Shown: piece by piece, positions 52,386-60,565 of the stretch
How the letters are laid out: every line of letters begins with the position of its first letter
Position numbering within the stretch: position 1 is the stretch's first letter
Assembly: GCF_007989605.1 (NCBI RefSeq)
Contig: NZ_BJUL01000001.1
Span: forward strand, 186,001 to 250,000
DNA from: Vreelandella venusta
GTDB lineage: Bacteria; Pseudomonadota; Gammaproteobacteria; Pseudomonadales; Halomonadaceae
DNA length: 64,000 bases
Direction: 5' to 3'
Position numbers and translations under genes: made by a program
The notes under the pieces: generated by a model
Databases searched by the model: none
What the model saw: only the letters and a program-made list of their open reading frames with translations
Told to the model about the DNA's origin: nothing

Positions 52386-53807
52386 ATGACCACCTCAACG
52401 CAAACGGAACTTAAGAAGGGCCCTCTCAACGGGATTACCGTGCTTGATTTTTCTCGGGTACTCGCCGGGCCCTATTGCACCATGGTGCTGGCCGATTTAG
52501 GCGCCCGTGTCATTAAGATTGAAAAGATAGGAACCGGCGATGACACGCGGGAGTTTGGACCGTTCGTCGAGGGCGAGAGCGCGTATTTCAGCTGCTTCAA
52601 CAGGAACAAGGAAAGCATTGTCCTGGATATTAAGTCGCCGCGCGACCGCGAGCTGCTGGAACGATTACTGGACGAGTCTGATGTGCTAGTCGAAAACTTT
52701 CGGCCTGGAGTGATGGACCGTCTGGGGTATGGCCCGGAACGCTTGGCCATGACGCACCCTCACTTAATCTACTCATCGATCTCTGGCTTCGGTCATACCG
52801 GCCCCTTCAGTGAGTTACCCGGCTACGACATGGTGGTGCAGGCCATGGGGGGAATTATGAGCCTGACGGGGTGGCCCGATGGTGAGCCGGCTCGCGTGGG
52901 AACCAGCTTCGGTGACCTGAGTGCGGCACTGTTCGCGGCGATCGGTATCATCGCATCGCTCTATAGCCGAACCAAGGATGCTCAGGGAACCCGTGTCGAT
53001 ATCGGCATGCTCGACTGCCAGGCGGCACTGATGGAAACCGCATTGGCTCGCTATGACATCGAGGGGAAAGTGCCGAACCGAACCGGCGATTGCCACCCCT
53101 CACTGGCGCCCTTCGAAAGCTTCAATGCCAAGGACGGCAAGCTCGTCATCGCCGCTGGCAACGATACCCTTTTCCTATTAATGGCCGATGCCATCGGTGC
53201 GGCAAGGCTCGCCTTCGATCCTCGGTTTATCAGTAACGACTTGCGTTGTCACAACCGGCCCGAGTTGGTCGCTGAAATGGAAAAGATCCTACTGGAGCAG
53301 CCCGTGCAGCACTGGGTGGATCTGCTGAACGAGGAGGGGGTGCCTTGTTCGCCGATCAACACCATCGACAAGCTATTCGATCATCCGCAGCTGAAAGCTC
53401 GAAATATGATCGTTCAGGTTCAGGGTAAGGCCGGTAAGCCTTTCAAAACAGCGGGTAATCCGATCAAGCTGACCGGGCGCGAGGACTTTGATAGTGGCGT
53501 CCCAATGAGTGCGCCGGGTCTTGGGCAACATCGAGAAGCCATCTTGACGGAGTTGATGGCTCGTCATGGTTCCTATCATTTGCCAACACAGCCGGACATT
53601 CAGGGCTCGTTACCGGAATCTGGAACGGACACTCCATGGGCGTTTCGTCCTGTCGCATCCGGTGATTCAGGGGCCGCTCTTTCGAGAAACGAGCCGAAGA
53701 GTAAGAACGCCCAAGTAGCGTCTGAAAACGAGCGGGGCCGATCGTCAAACTCTGAGCCACAACCCAAGTCGACCGCCAAAAGTAAATCGGAGATGGAAAA
53801 TGGATAA
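52386..53807 (+). CDS. acuN: Class III CoA-transferase, AcuN type
   Basis: 473 residues with one CaiB/BaiF domain. NGITVLDFSRVLAGPYCTMVLADLGARVIKIEK opens it, SIVLDIKSPRDRELLERLL and VLVENFRPGVMDRLGYG follow, and the catalytic Asp lies in RVDIGMLDCQAALME. The last 65 residues are a Ser/Pro/Glu/Lys-rich tail of low complexity not normal for the family. In Halomonas HTNK1, AcuN with AcuK converts acrylate to 3-hydroxypropionate; this gene overlaps the AcuK-type gene by eight bases, so the pair is conserved. The symbol follows that arrangement. Confidence 0.8.
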   Translation: MTTSTQTELKKGPLNGITVLDFSRVLAGPYCTMVLADLGARVIKIEKIGTGDDTREFGPFVEGESAYFSCFNRNKESIVLDIKSPRDRELLERLLDESDVLVENFRPGVMDRLGYGPERLAMTHPHLIYSSISGFGHTGPFSELPGYDMVVQAMGGIMSLTGWPDGEPARVGTSFGDLSAALFAAIGIIASLYSRTKDAQGTRVDIGMLDCQAALMETALARYDIEGKVPNRTGDCHPSLAPFESFNAKDGKLVIAAGNDTLFLLMADAIGAARLAFDPRFISNDLRCHNRPELVAEMEKILLEQPVQHWVDLLNEEGVPCSPINTIDKLFDHPQLKARNMIVQVQGKAGKPFKTAGNPIKLTGREDFDSGVPMSAPGLGQHREAILTELMARHGSYHLPTQPDIQGSLPESGTDTPWAFRPVASGDSGAALSRNEPKSKNAQVASENERGRSSNSEPQPKSTAKSKSEMENG

Positions 53808-54639
53808 GAAATTGCAAACACAAACGAAGCACGCTGCGCCCGCCTCTTCAGATAAGTCGAGCAACAACGATCCCGAGATGATCGTTGTTGAGCGGCGCGA
53901 ACGGGTTGGCCTCATCATCCTCAACCGTCCGAAGAGTCTGAATGCACTCAATCGGCAATTGGCGGAAGAAACACTCGCCGTGCTTCGCGAGATGGATGCG
54001 GATCCGGGCATCGGTGCGATTGTCGTCACCGGCAACCCAAGAGCGTTCGCGGCTGGTGCGGATATCGAGGAGATGGCTGAGAAGTCCTTCACCGACTTTT
54101 ATATGGATGACTTCCTATCGCCTTGGGATCAGGTACGGCAGATCTCCAAACCCATCATTGCTGCGGTGGGTGGGTTCGCGCTAGGTGGCGGCTGTGAGCT
54201 GGCCTTGTTGTGCGACTTTATCATCGCCTCGGACGATGCACAGTTCGGCCAGCCGGAAATCAAGCTGGGCATACTACCAGGTATTGGTGGTTCGCAGCGT
54301 TTGGCTCGCTCCATCGGTAAAGCGATGACAATGGATCTGGTACTAACAGGTCGCAACATCGGCGCCCAGGAAGCCAAGGAGATTGGCTTGGTTGCTCGGG
54401 TGGTGCCAAAGAATGATTTGATGCAACACGCGCTTGAGGCGGCTCATACCATCGCCGGCTACAACGAACCGGCCGTCAAGATGGCCAAGTCTGCCGTTAA
54501 CGCTGCCTTTGAAACTCCCCTTGCTGAAGGCTTACGTCAGGAGCGCCTGCTCTTTCAGGCGGCTTTCGCGACCGAGGGGCAGAAGGAGGGTATGAGTGCC
54601 TTCGTCAAGAAGCGTGCTCCGGTTTTTCGTCACCGTTAG
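53800..54639 (+). CDS. acuK: Enoyl-CoA hydratase family protein, AcuK type
   Basis: 279 residues of the crotonase fold. VGLIILNRPKSLNALNRQL, AFAAGADIEEMAEKSF (first oxyanion loop), AVGGFALGGGCELALLCDFIIASD with the first catalytic Glu, and FGQPEIKLGILPGIGGSQRL with the second Glu are all in place, so it should be able to add water to a C2-C3 double bond. The N-terminal 25 residues are a flexible Ser/Lys-rich extension. With AcuN it would make 3-hydroxypropionate (as CoA ester) from acrylate. Confidence 0.82.
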   Translation: MDKKLQTQTKHAAPASSDKSSNNDPEMIVVERRERVGLIILNRPKSLNALNRQLAEETLAVLREMDADPGIGAIVVTGNPRAFAAGADIEEMAEKSFTDFYMDDFLSPWDQVRQISKPIIAAVGGFALGGGCELALLCDFIIASDDAQFGQPEIKLGILPGIGGSQRLARSIGKAMTMDLVLTGRNIGAQEAKEIGLVARVVPKNDLMQHALEAAHTIAGYNEPAVKMAKSAVNAAFETPLAEGLRQERLLFQAAFATEGQKEGMSAFVKKRAPVFRHR

Positions 54640-54704
54640 ATATATTCAAAGCCCTGTCAATAAACCTAGAAAAAACAAATATCAACAACTAATAGGTAGA
54701 TAAC

Positions 54705-56267
54705 ATGAACACGCCAAACAAGCCTGGCGATAGCATGGATTTAAGGGTTTTTATACCTTCGGTCCTTGTTATCCTTGGGCTGATAGTTCCTCTTATAATG
54801 TTCCCAGACTCGGGGACTCTCCTGGTTAATGCCGCTTTCGCCTTTGCAACCGGAAATTTCGGTTGGTTATATATGCTTGCTGGGCTTAGCATCGTCCTGT
54901 TTCTTATAGGGTTGGCGTTAAGTCGGTTTGGCAATGTGCGTCTAGGTGGGCCGGACGACAAGCCTGAGTTTTCCTATTTTAGCTGGGTGGCGATGATCTT
55001 TGCCGGTGGTATCGGTATTGCAATCGTCAACTGGGCATGGGTTGAACCCATTTACTATTTTACGAGCCCTCCCTTTGGTGTAGAGCCTTCGAGTAATGCT
55101 GCCGCTGAGTGGGCCCTCAGCTACGGCCAGTTCCATTGGGGCTTCACTCCCTGGGCAATCTATTGCCTGCCCGCGATTCCGATTGCCTATTCGATGTATG
55201 TCCACAATCGTCCCGGTGTCAGGCTCTCTGTCGCCTCGCGTGGCGTTCTAGGCCGTCACTCTGATGGCTGGATAGGCTCGATACTCGATGCGGTTGTCGT
55301 GTTTGGTATCGTGGGCGGTGTGGGGACGTCGCTGGGTTTGGCGGTACCACTGGTGTCTCAGCTGGTCAGTGGGTTGTTTGGTATCGCGCCGTCTTTCATG
55401 CTCGATGTTGGAATATTGTTGGTCTGGACAGCGATTTTTTCGGCCAGCGTATGGTTCGGGCTGGCGAAGGGGATTCGTATCTTGTCCGACATCAATGTCT
55501 GGCTGGCCATCTTCCTACTCGCGTTCACCTTTTTGGTAGGTGATTCGCTGTTCATGATTGAAGGCTGGGTGAACAGTCTTGGCAATATGACCTCTCACTT
55601 CGTGGAAATGAGCCTCTGGACCGATCCAGTCGGCGGCTCGACCTTCTGGCAAGACTGGACTGTCTTCTATTGGGCCTGGTGGATCGCCTACGCGCCCATG
55701 ATGGGGTTGTTCGTGGCGCGTATCTCTCGCGGACGTACCATTCGTGAGCTGATCATCGCGGAGATGGTGTTTGGTGCGCTGGGATGCTGGGTCTTCTTCG
55801 CTATCTGGGGAGGCTATGCGCTTGACCTGCAGATCAGTGGTGCGCTGGATGTGGCCGCTATTCTCGATGAAGGCGGTATACCCGCAGCCGTAGAAGCCAT
55901 TCTCAATACGCTGCCCATGTCAGAGGTGGTCACGGGCGTATTTATCCTGCTGTGTTTCATTTTTCTGGCAACCACGCTGGACAGCTCCGCTTATGTCTTG
56001 GCATCGGTTACCTCTCGAAAACTGTCTGGTTATCAGGAACCCAAGCGATCCATTCGCTTAACCTGGGCCTTCTTGATAGCGGGAGTGGGGGTGGCTCTGA
56101 TTCAGTTGGGCGGACTCAAGGCTGTCCAGACATCGACCATCGTCGTGGCTCTCCCCATGATCCCGGTATTGGGCATTCTGACGTGGTCACTTATTCGTTG
56201 GCTGCGTCAGGACTTTGCCAAGAAGGTTCTGGAGCCGCACCTAGTCATCGAAGATCACCGCAAGTAA
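54705..56267 (+). CDS. dddT: BCCT transporter, DddT type
   Basis: 520 residues, twelve membrane segments. FAGGIGIAIVNWAWVEPIYYF corresponds to the family's third-helix motif and FYWAWWIAYAPMMGLFVARISRGRTIREL to the helix-8 betaine cage. DMSP is a sulfur analogue of glycine betaine and is carried by BCCT proteins; a BCCT gene beside dddD is known as dddT. It lies between acuK and dddD on the same strand. It is only moderately similar to the carrier at 1364-3004, so the two probably have different ligands. Confidence 0.87.
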   Translation: MNTPNKPGDSMDLRVFIPSVLVILGLIVPLIMFPDSGTLLVNAAFAFATGNFGWLYMLAGLSIVLFLIGLALSRFGNVRLGGPDDKPEFSYFSWVAMIFAGGIGIAIVNWAWVEPIYYFTSPPFGVEPSSNAAAEWALSYGQFHWGFTPWAIYCLPAIPIAYSMYVHNRPGVRLSVASRGVLGRHSDGWIGSILDAVVVFGIVGGVGTSLGLAVPLVSQLVSGLFGIAPSFMLDVGILLVWTAIFSASVWFGLAKGIRILSDINVWLAIFLLAFTFLVGDSLFMIEGWVNSLGNMTSHFVEMSLWTDPVGGSTFWQDWTVFYWAWWIAYAPMMGLFVARISRGRTIRELIIAEMVFGALGCWVFFAIWGGYALDLQISGALDVAAILDEGGIPAAVEAILNTLPMSEVVTGVFILLCFIFLATTLDSSAYVLASVTSRKLSGYQEPKRSIRLTWAFLIAGVGVALIQLGGLKAVQTSTIVVALPMIPVLGILTWSLIRWLRQDFAKKVLEPHLVIEDHRK

Positions 56268-56278
56268 TTGCCCATTTC

Positions 56279-56298
56279 AGGAGGCAGGGATGCCTCCT
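56279..56298. promoter_or_regulatory. Hairpin between dddT and dddD
   Basis: AGGAGGCA pairs with TGCCTCCT around loop GGGA. The stem contains Shine-Dalgarno-like AGGAGG but stands 45 bases ahead of the true dddD start, so it may influence the transcript rather than initiation. Confidence 0.4.
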
Positions 56299-56343
56299 TA
56301 CGATCCAAACAAGCAACAAATCGGCATGATAAGGAGCCCTATA

Positions 56344-58854
56344 ATGGCATTAAACCCCCATTCAAACCTGCCATTGAAAGATGTCAAGGTTATCGATTTT
56401 GGTCAGTTCATTGCTGGTCCTGCGGTGGCCATGATTCTGGCGGATCTTGGCGCCACGGTCGTCCACGTCGATCCCCCCGGGGGGCCCCTTTGGACGTCAC
56501 CTGCCAATGCAACGCTTAATCGCAACAAGCTGATCGTATCTATCGACCTCAAACAGCAAGAGGGGCGTGACCAGGCCCTGGCGCTGATCGAGGAAGCCGA
56601 TATTGTCATCGAGAGCTTCCGTCCCGGCGTGATGGCGCGTCTCGGTATCGACTTCTCCGCCTTGCGTGAGGAGCGTCCGGAGCTGATCACGCTATCGATT
56701 CCCGGCTTTGCCTCCAACGACCAGCTTCGGCGTGACTGGCATGCCTTTGAGAGCGTCATCGCGGCCAATTCCGGTGTCTTCACGGATATGGGTCTCAACC
56801 GGGTACTGATGGGGATCAATCCGTCGTTCTCACCGCTGCCACTGGGCTCTGCTTACGGCACCATGCTGGCGGCATCGTCGGTCATGCTGGCACTGCAGGC
56901 CCGTGAGCGCACGGGGTTGGGGGATGAAATCGAAGTCCCGCTGGTCTGCGCCTTGATGGAAGGCCTGACGTACAACTCGATCAAGATCGATGGCTTGCCG
57001 GAGCGCTACAAGACGCAGCGCGAGAAGGAAATCGAGCGTCGGCGTATCGAAGGCCTGCCCATGAACCTCAGCTACGATGAGCTCCAGGAACTGCTGGATC
57101 CCTTTTATCGTAGCTATAAGTGCAAGGATGGGCGCATGTTCTATGTGGTCTGTCCGAGCCACAATCAGCATGCCAAACGCTGTCTGAAGGTATTAGGTAT
57201 CTACGATGACCTAGTTGCCGAAGGTATGAACGAGGAACCGGATACCTATCGTCCGACCAGCGAATGGTCTTCCGATATGTCGCTTGGGGTCTACCCTTTG
57301 CCCAAGCATTGGGCCGACCATATCGCCGCCCGCATGAAAGATGTCTTCATGACCCGCACCTCGAAGGAGTGGGAGAAGATTTTCGGCCGTGGCAAGTTTC
57401 CCGGTGCCCCCCAGCGCTGGTTGCAAGAGTGGATCCACGACGACCATGCCGAGACTGCCGGCCTGATGGTCGAGGTGGACGATCCAGAATTTGGCCTGAT
57501 GATACAACCGGGTCCGATGATATGGCTGCAGGGCAGTGGCACGGAGATGCTGTCTCCTTCTCCACGCCGTTGGGTGGGCTATCAGGATGCGCTGAACGCA
57601 CTGCTCAGAATCGAGACCAAACTGCCGCGGGTGCGCGCCAAGAATGCCCGCGATGGTTGGCTAGAGGGAGTTCGTGTCCTTGATCTGTGCAATGTGATCG
57701 CTGGACCCCATTCCGTGGCGTATCTGGCTCGCTTCGGTGCGGAAATCATCAAGATTGATCCGGCCAAACCCTTCTATGATTGCTGGAATACGGTCATCTT
57801 CGGCCTGTCTCATATGCGCTCCAAGCAATCCGTGCTGACCGATATCACGCAGCCGAGAGGCCGGGAAATTCTCGACGAACTCATTCGCCAGAGCGATGTG
57901 GTGGTCTGGAATGCCACCGACAAGCAGGTGGAGCGTATGGGCCTGACCGAAGAGGGCATGAAGCGCCTAAATCCCCAGGCTATCTTCTGTCAATTGGACT
58001 GTTTCAGCGGTGTGCTACCGGGCCCGCGAACCAATTACCTGGGTTACGACGACCTGGTGCAGGCGACAACTGGCATCATGCTGCGCTTCGGCGGCAGCAT
58101 GGACACGCCCGAAGAACACGCCCACGTCGGCACCATCGATGTCATGTGTGGCTTTGGTGCCTCGCTCGGTATCGCCACGGCGCTGTACCAAAAGCTCAAG
58201 ACCGGCAAGGTTGACCGGGTAAAGACCTCGCTGTCGGCCCTGAGCGGTCTGGCTCAACTGCCGTTCTGTTACGACTACGAGCGTCGCGGGCTATTCGATG
58301 AACCGGCGGGCCGTGAGGTCAATGGTTACGATGATCTGTCGCGTTTCTATTCCGCTTCAGATGGCATCCTGCTGATCAGCGCCTATGAGTATGATCTGCC
58401 CAAATTCGCCAATGTAGAGGGTTTGGAAGATCTGGTCGAGCTACCAAAGGAGGAGCGCGCCGCCTTCTTGGCACCCCGCTTTTTGACCATGCGTGCTCTG
58501 GACTGGGTAGAGCGCTTGCAGGCTGCCGACATCGCCGCTGCCGTCTGTGAAAACCTTGAGACGCTACGCTCCTACAATGCCTATCCGGCTGATGACAGTA
58601 CAGGTGTTGACCGTGGCAGCTATTCATTCTCAGTCTACGAGGATCACCCGAGTGGGCACGTGATCACTCAGCTCGACCCCTATGCCATTCGCCCCAAAAG
58701 GGGAAGGATCTATCCCTTGGCGCCATCTGAAAAGTATGGAGCCTCGACCCGCAGCGTGCTCGAAGAACTTGGCCACTCCACCGACGAGATTGATCGCCTG
58801 ATAGAAGATGGCGTCGTGTCAGAGAGCTGGAGCCGAGAGTATCTCCCGACGTGA
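56344..58854 (+). CDS. dddD: DMSP CoA-transferase/lyase DddD
   Basis: 836 residues from ATG at 56344 with AAGGAG seven bases upstream. Two class III CoA-transferase domains are fused: the first opens VKVIDFGQFIAGPAVAMILADLG, the second VRVLDLCNVIAGPHSVAYLARFG near residue 450. The catalytic Asp of the second domain is in GTIDVMCGFGAS at about residue 599, close to the Asp602 I recall for the Marinomonas enzyme. Length, double domain and context fit DddD, which uses acetyl-CoA and DMSP to make DMS and 3-hydroxypropionyl-CoA. Key step of the cluster, directly after the carrier gene. Confidence 0.95.
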   Translation: MALNPHSNLPLKDVKVIDFGQFIAGPAVAMILADLGATVVHVDPPGGPLWTSPANATLNRNKLIVSIDLKQQEGRDQALALIEEADIVIESFRPGVMARLGIDFSALREERPELITLSIPGFASNDQLRRDWHAFESVIAANSGVFTDMGLNRVLMGINPSFSPLPLGSAYGTMLAASSVMLALQARERTGLGDEIEVPLVCALMEGLTYNSIKIDGLPERYKTQREKEIERRRIEGLPMNLSYDELQELLDPFYRSYKCKDGRMFYVVCPSHNQHAKRCLKVLGIYDDLVAEGMNEEPDTYRPTSEWSSDMSLGVYPLPKHWADHIAARMKDVFMTRTSKEWEKIFGRGKFPGAPQRWLQEWIHDDHAETAGLMVEVDDPEFGLMIQPGPMIWLQGSGTEMLSPSPRRWVGYQDALNALLRIETKLPRVRAKNARDGWLEGVRVLDLCNVIAGPHSVAYLARFGAEIIKIDPAKPFYDCWNTVIFGLSHMRSKQSVLTDITQPRGREILDELIRQSDVVVWNATDKQVERMGLTEEGMKRLNPQAIFCQLDCFSGVLPGPRTNYLGYDDLVQATTGIMLRFGGSMDTPEEHAHVGTIDVMCGFGASLGIATALYQKLKTGKVDRVKTSLSALSGLAQLPFCYDYERRGLFDEPAGREVNGYDDLSRFYSASDGILLISAYEYDLPKFANVEGLEDLVELPKEERAAFLAPRFLTMRALDWVERLQAADIAAAVCENLETLRSYNAYPADDSTGVDRGSYSFSVYEDHPSGHVITQLDPYAIRPKRGRIYPLAPSEKYGASTRSVLEELGHSTDEIDRLIEDGVVSESWSREYLPT

Positions 58855-58932
58855 AGACTGCCATGGATAGCGTATTTTTATTTTTCTATGAATCGATGAC
58901 AACCAATGTCCTGGTTGCTACTGGAGTTAATG

Positions 58933-59301
58933 ATGCCGTTTGTCACTATCAATGTGCTTAAAGGAAAGTCGAGAGACTACATCAAAGCGATTGCCGATGA
59001 GGTCAACGCCGCGGTGATCGATACCATGGATTTTCCTGAAGATGATCGCTATCAGGTAATCAATGAGTGCGAAGCTGATCATCTTCAGCTTCAAACACGC
59101 GCTGAAGATCGCGTCATGATGCATCTAGTGATGAGAGCTGGACGACCGGATCATGCCAAAAAAGCGTTCTACGCCAGAGTGGTCGAATCACTCGCTCGAA
59201 ATCCCGGCATCGATCCTGGTAACGTGATGATTACTATCACTGAAAACCGAGATATCGATTGGTCATTCCAGGATGGGGTCGCTCAATTCTGTCCTGAGTA
59301 A
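58933..59301 (+). CDS. Tautomerase superfamily protein resembling malonate semialdehyde decarboxylase
   Basis: 122 residues. The ATG at 58933 is preferred because it puts Pro directly after Met, the catalytic Pro1 of the superfamily. Counting from Pro1, Asp37 lies in DDRYQ, exactly where malonate semialdehyde decarboxylase (MSAD) has its catalytic Asp37. MSAD also ends in a motif like the ITENRDIDWSFQDG seen here. MSAD's Arg75 has a match (Arg70 after a five-residue gap), but Arg73 is replaced by Ala with an Arg one place earlier. It follows dddD by 78 bases, where malonate semialdehyde is the pathway intermediate. Other tautomerases share DRYQ, so activity is inferred. Confidence 0.7.
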   Translation: MPFVTINVLKGKSRDYIKAIADEVNAAVIDTMDFPEDDRYQVINECEADHLQLQTRAEDRVMMHLVMRAGRPDHAKKAFYARVVESLARNPGIDPGNVMITITENRDIDWSFQDGVAQFCPE

Positions 59302-59327
59302 GATAAGGTAGTTGCTATTGTGCACTG

Positions 59328-59349
59328 GGCCCGCCAAGCGCGGGCCTTT
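59328..59349 (+). terminator. Terminator after the ddd run
   Basis: GGCCCGC (59328-59334) pairs with GCGGGCC (59340-59346), loop CAAGC, followed by TTT. The rest of the gap to 59530 holds no convincing gene. Confidence 0.7.
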
Positions 59350-59530
59350 GTCATTCAGCGCCAACGGCGAATTAGTTGATGACGTCGACAGCTACCCGAC
59401 CTGCACGTTCGCAGCCAACAATGTTCGCGTCGAACAACCTAAGAAAGGGGGCGGTCAGCGAGTGCTGGTCGATCACAGAACTAGGTTAGCTTCCATCGTC
59501 ATGTCGCTTTACGACGTCGTACCTATTCCT

Positions 59531-60391
59531 TCAATTTGCATATAGCCGCAGCTGCTGTACCCGGGCGCGGTATGCTTCTAGGCGTTCGCGCAAATTGCTC
59601 TTGTGTGCTTTTGCCACATAGTGCAGCAGTACATTCAAGGCGCTCGTCAGCCCCCCAGTGGACTCCAGAATAAGACTGGTTTCGGTAGTCATGCTGACGA
59701 TGTAGGGGGTATCGATATAGCGAGCGATACCGTACTCATCACTGAACACCACCAGATCGGTATCGTTGGCCAGACACTCGTTGGCAAAGGTGATGCCAGC
59801 CTCAGCGTAGGGCGTGATATCGATCAGGATAACGCAGCACCGACTGTTCTGGCTGTCCATCCATTGCCCCAGGACGCCGCTGTAGAGGTCGATGAATTCC
59901 ACGCCAGGTCTGACCAACGCCAGGCGGTTAGCAAAATCCTCGGCCAGCCCCCGCACGGTCTGGAACCCACAGACGAAGACGCGCTCGGCAGCGCTGACGC
60001 GCTCCACGATGTCTTGCCAGTGTTGGCCAGAAAGCTGTTCGGCGAAGACTTTGAGCGCTTCAATCTCGGCGCTGAAATGCCTTACTAAGTCCGCAGACTG
60101 GTGTTCCATCCGCTCGATTAGGGTGGCGTTCAGCAGTGAACCGGAGCGCAGTTCGTCGCGCAATGCATCCTTCAGACCGTTCAGCCCCTTGTAACCAAGG
60201 CGTCGCATGAACCGACTCACCGTGTTTGGGCTCACGCCACTTTTCTGGGCAAGGCTTGCGCCGGTCTCAAATGCCAGATTTTCCAGGTTGGCCTGTAGCG
60301 TTGCATAGAGCGCTCGCTCCGCCCGCGAAAGCTCGCCTTCTAGCGCGTCGACGTCCTGTTTCAGATGAGCTGAAGCTCGCGATTCTGACAT
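59531..60391 (-). CDS. RpiR family regulator with SIS domain
   Basis: 286 residues. The N-terminal HTH of the RpiR type reads FETGASLAQKSGVSPNTVSRFMRRLGYKGLNGLKDALRDEL; the second half is a SIS sugar-isomerase-like domain (ERVFVCGFQTVRGLAEDFANRL, CVILIDITPYAEAG). RpiR proteins often repress adjacent catabolic genes and bind phosphorylated or amino ligands through SIS. It is divergent from the P1 peptidase gene. A palindrome overlaps its start codon, so it probably represses itself and the peptidase-permease unit. Confidence 0.88.
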   Translation of the reverse strand: MSESRASAHLKQDVDALEGELSRAERALYATLQANLENLAFETGASLAQKSGVSPNTVSRFMRRLGYKGLNGLKDALRDELRSGSLLNATLIERMEHQSADLVRHFSAEIEALKVFAEQLSGQHWQDIVERVSAAERVFVCGFQTVRGLAEDFANRLALVRPGVEFIDLYSGVLGQWMDSQNSRCCVILIDITPYAEAGITFANECLANDTDLVVFSDEYGIARYIDTPYIVSMTTETSLILESTGGLTSALNVLLHYVAKAHKSNLRERLEAYRARVQQLRLYAN

Positions 60392-60429
60392 TTTAATGTC
60401 ACCTTTATTGATTTTGGTATTTTAATGTC
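60387..60429. promoter_or_regulatory. Paired RpiR-type operators
   Basis: GACATTTTAATGTC (60387-60400) is a perfect palindrome and contains the RpiR start codon; a second copy, GGTATTTTAATGTC, lies at 60416-60429, 29 bases on. ATTTTAATGTC is shared exactly. Confidence 0.6.
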
Positions 60430-60565
60430 GTAGAAAAGTAAGTCTGGGGCAGCGAAGTCGAGCACGAATACCGTCGGCTTCCCGAACAGGAGAGTGCCCG
60501 ACCGCTTCAAGGCCACGCGAAGCTTGCGTCGGCGATGGGATTCTACCACCGATGATGGGGAGGTT

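Noticed and set aside
59312..59545. Short plus-strand gene between the tautomerase and the RpiR gene
   Set aside because: It starts inside a hairpin terminator, has no ribosome binding site and runs into the convergent RpiR gene.
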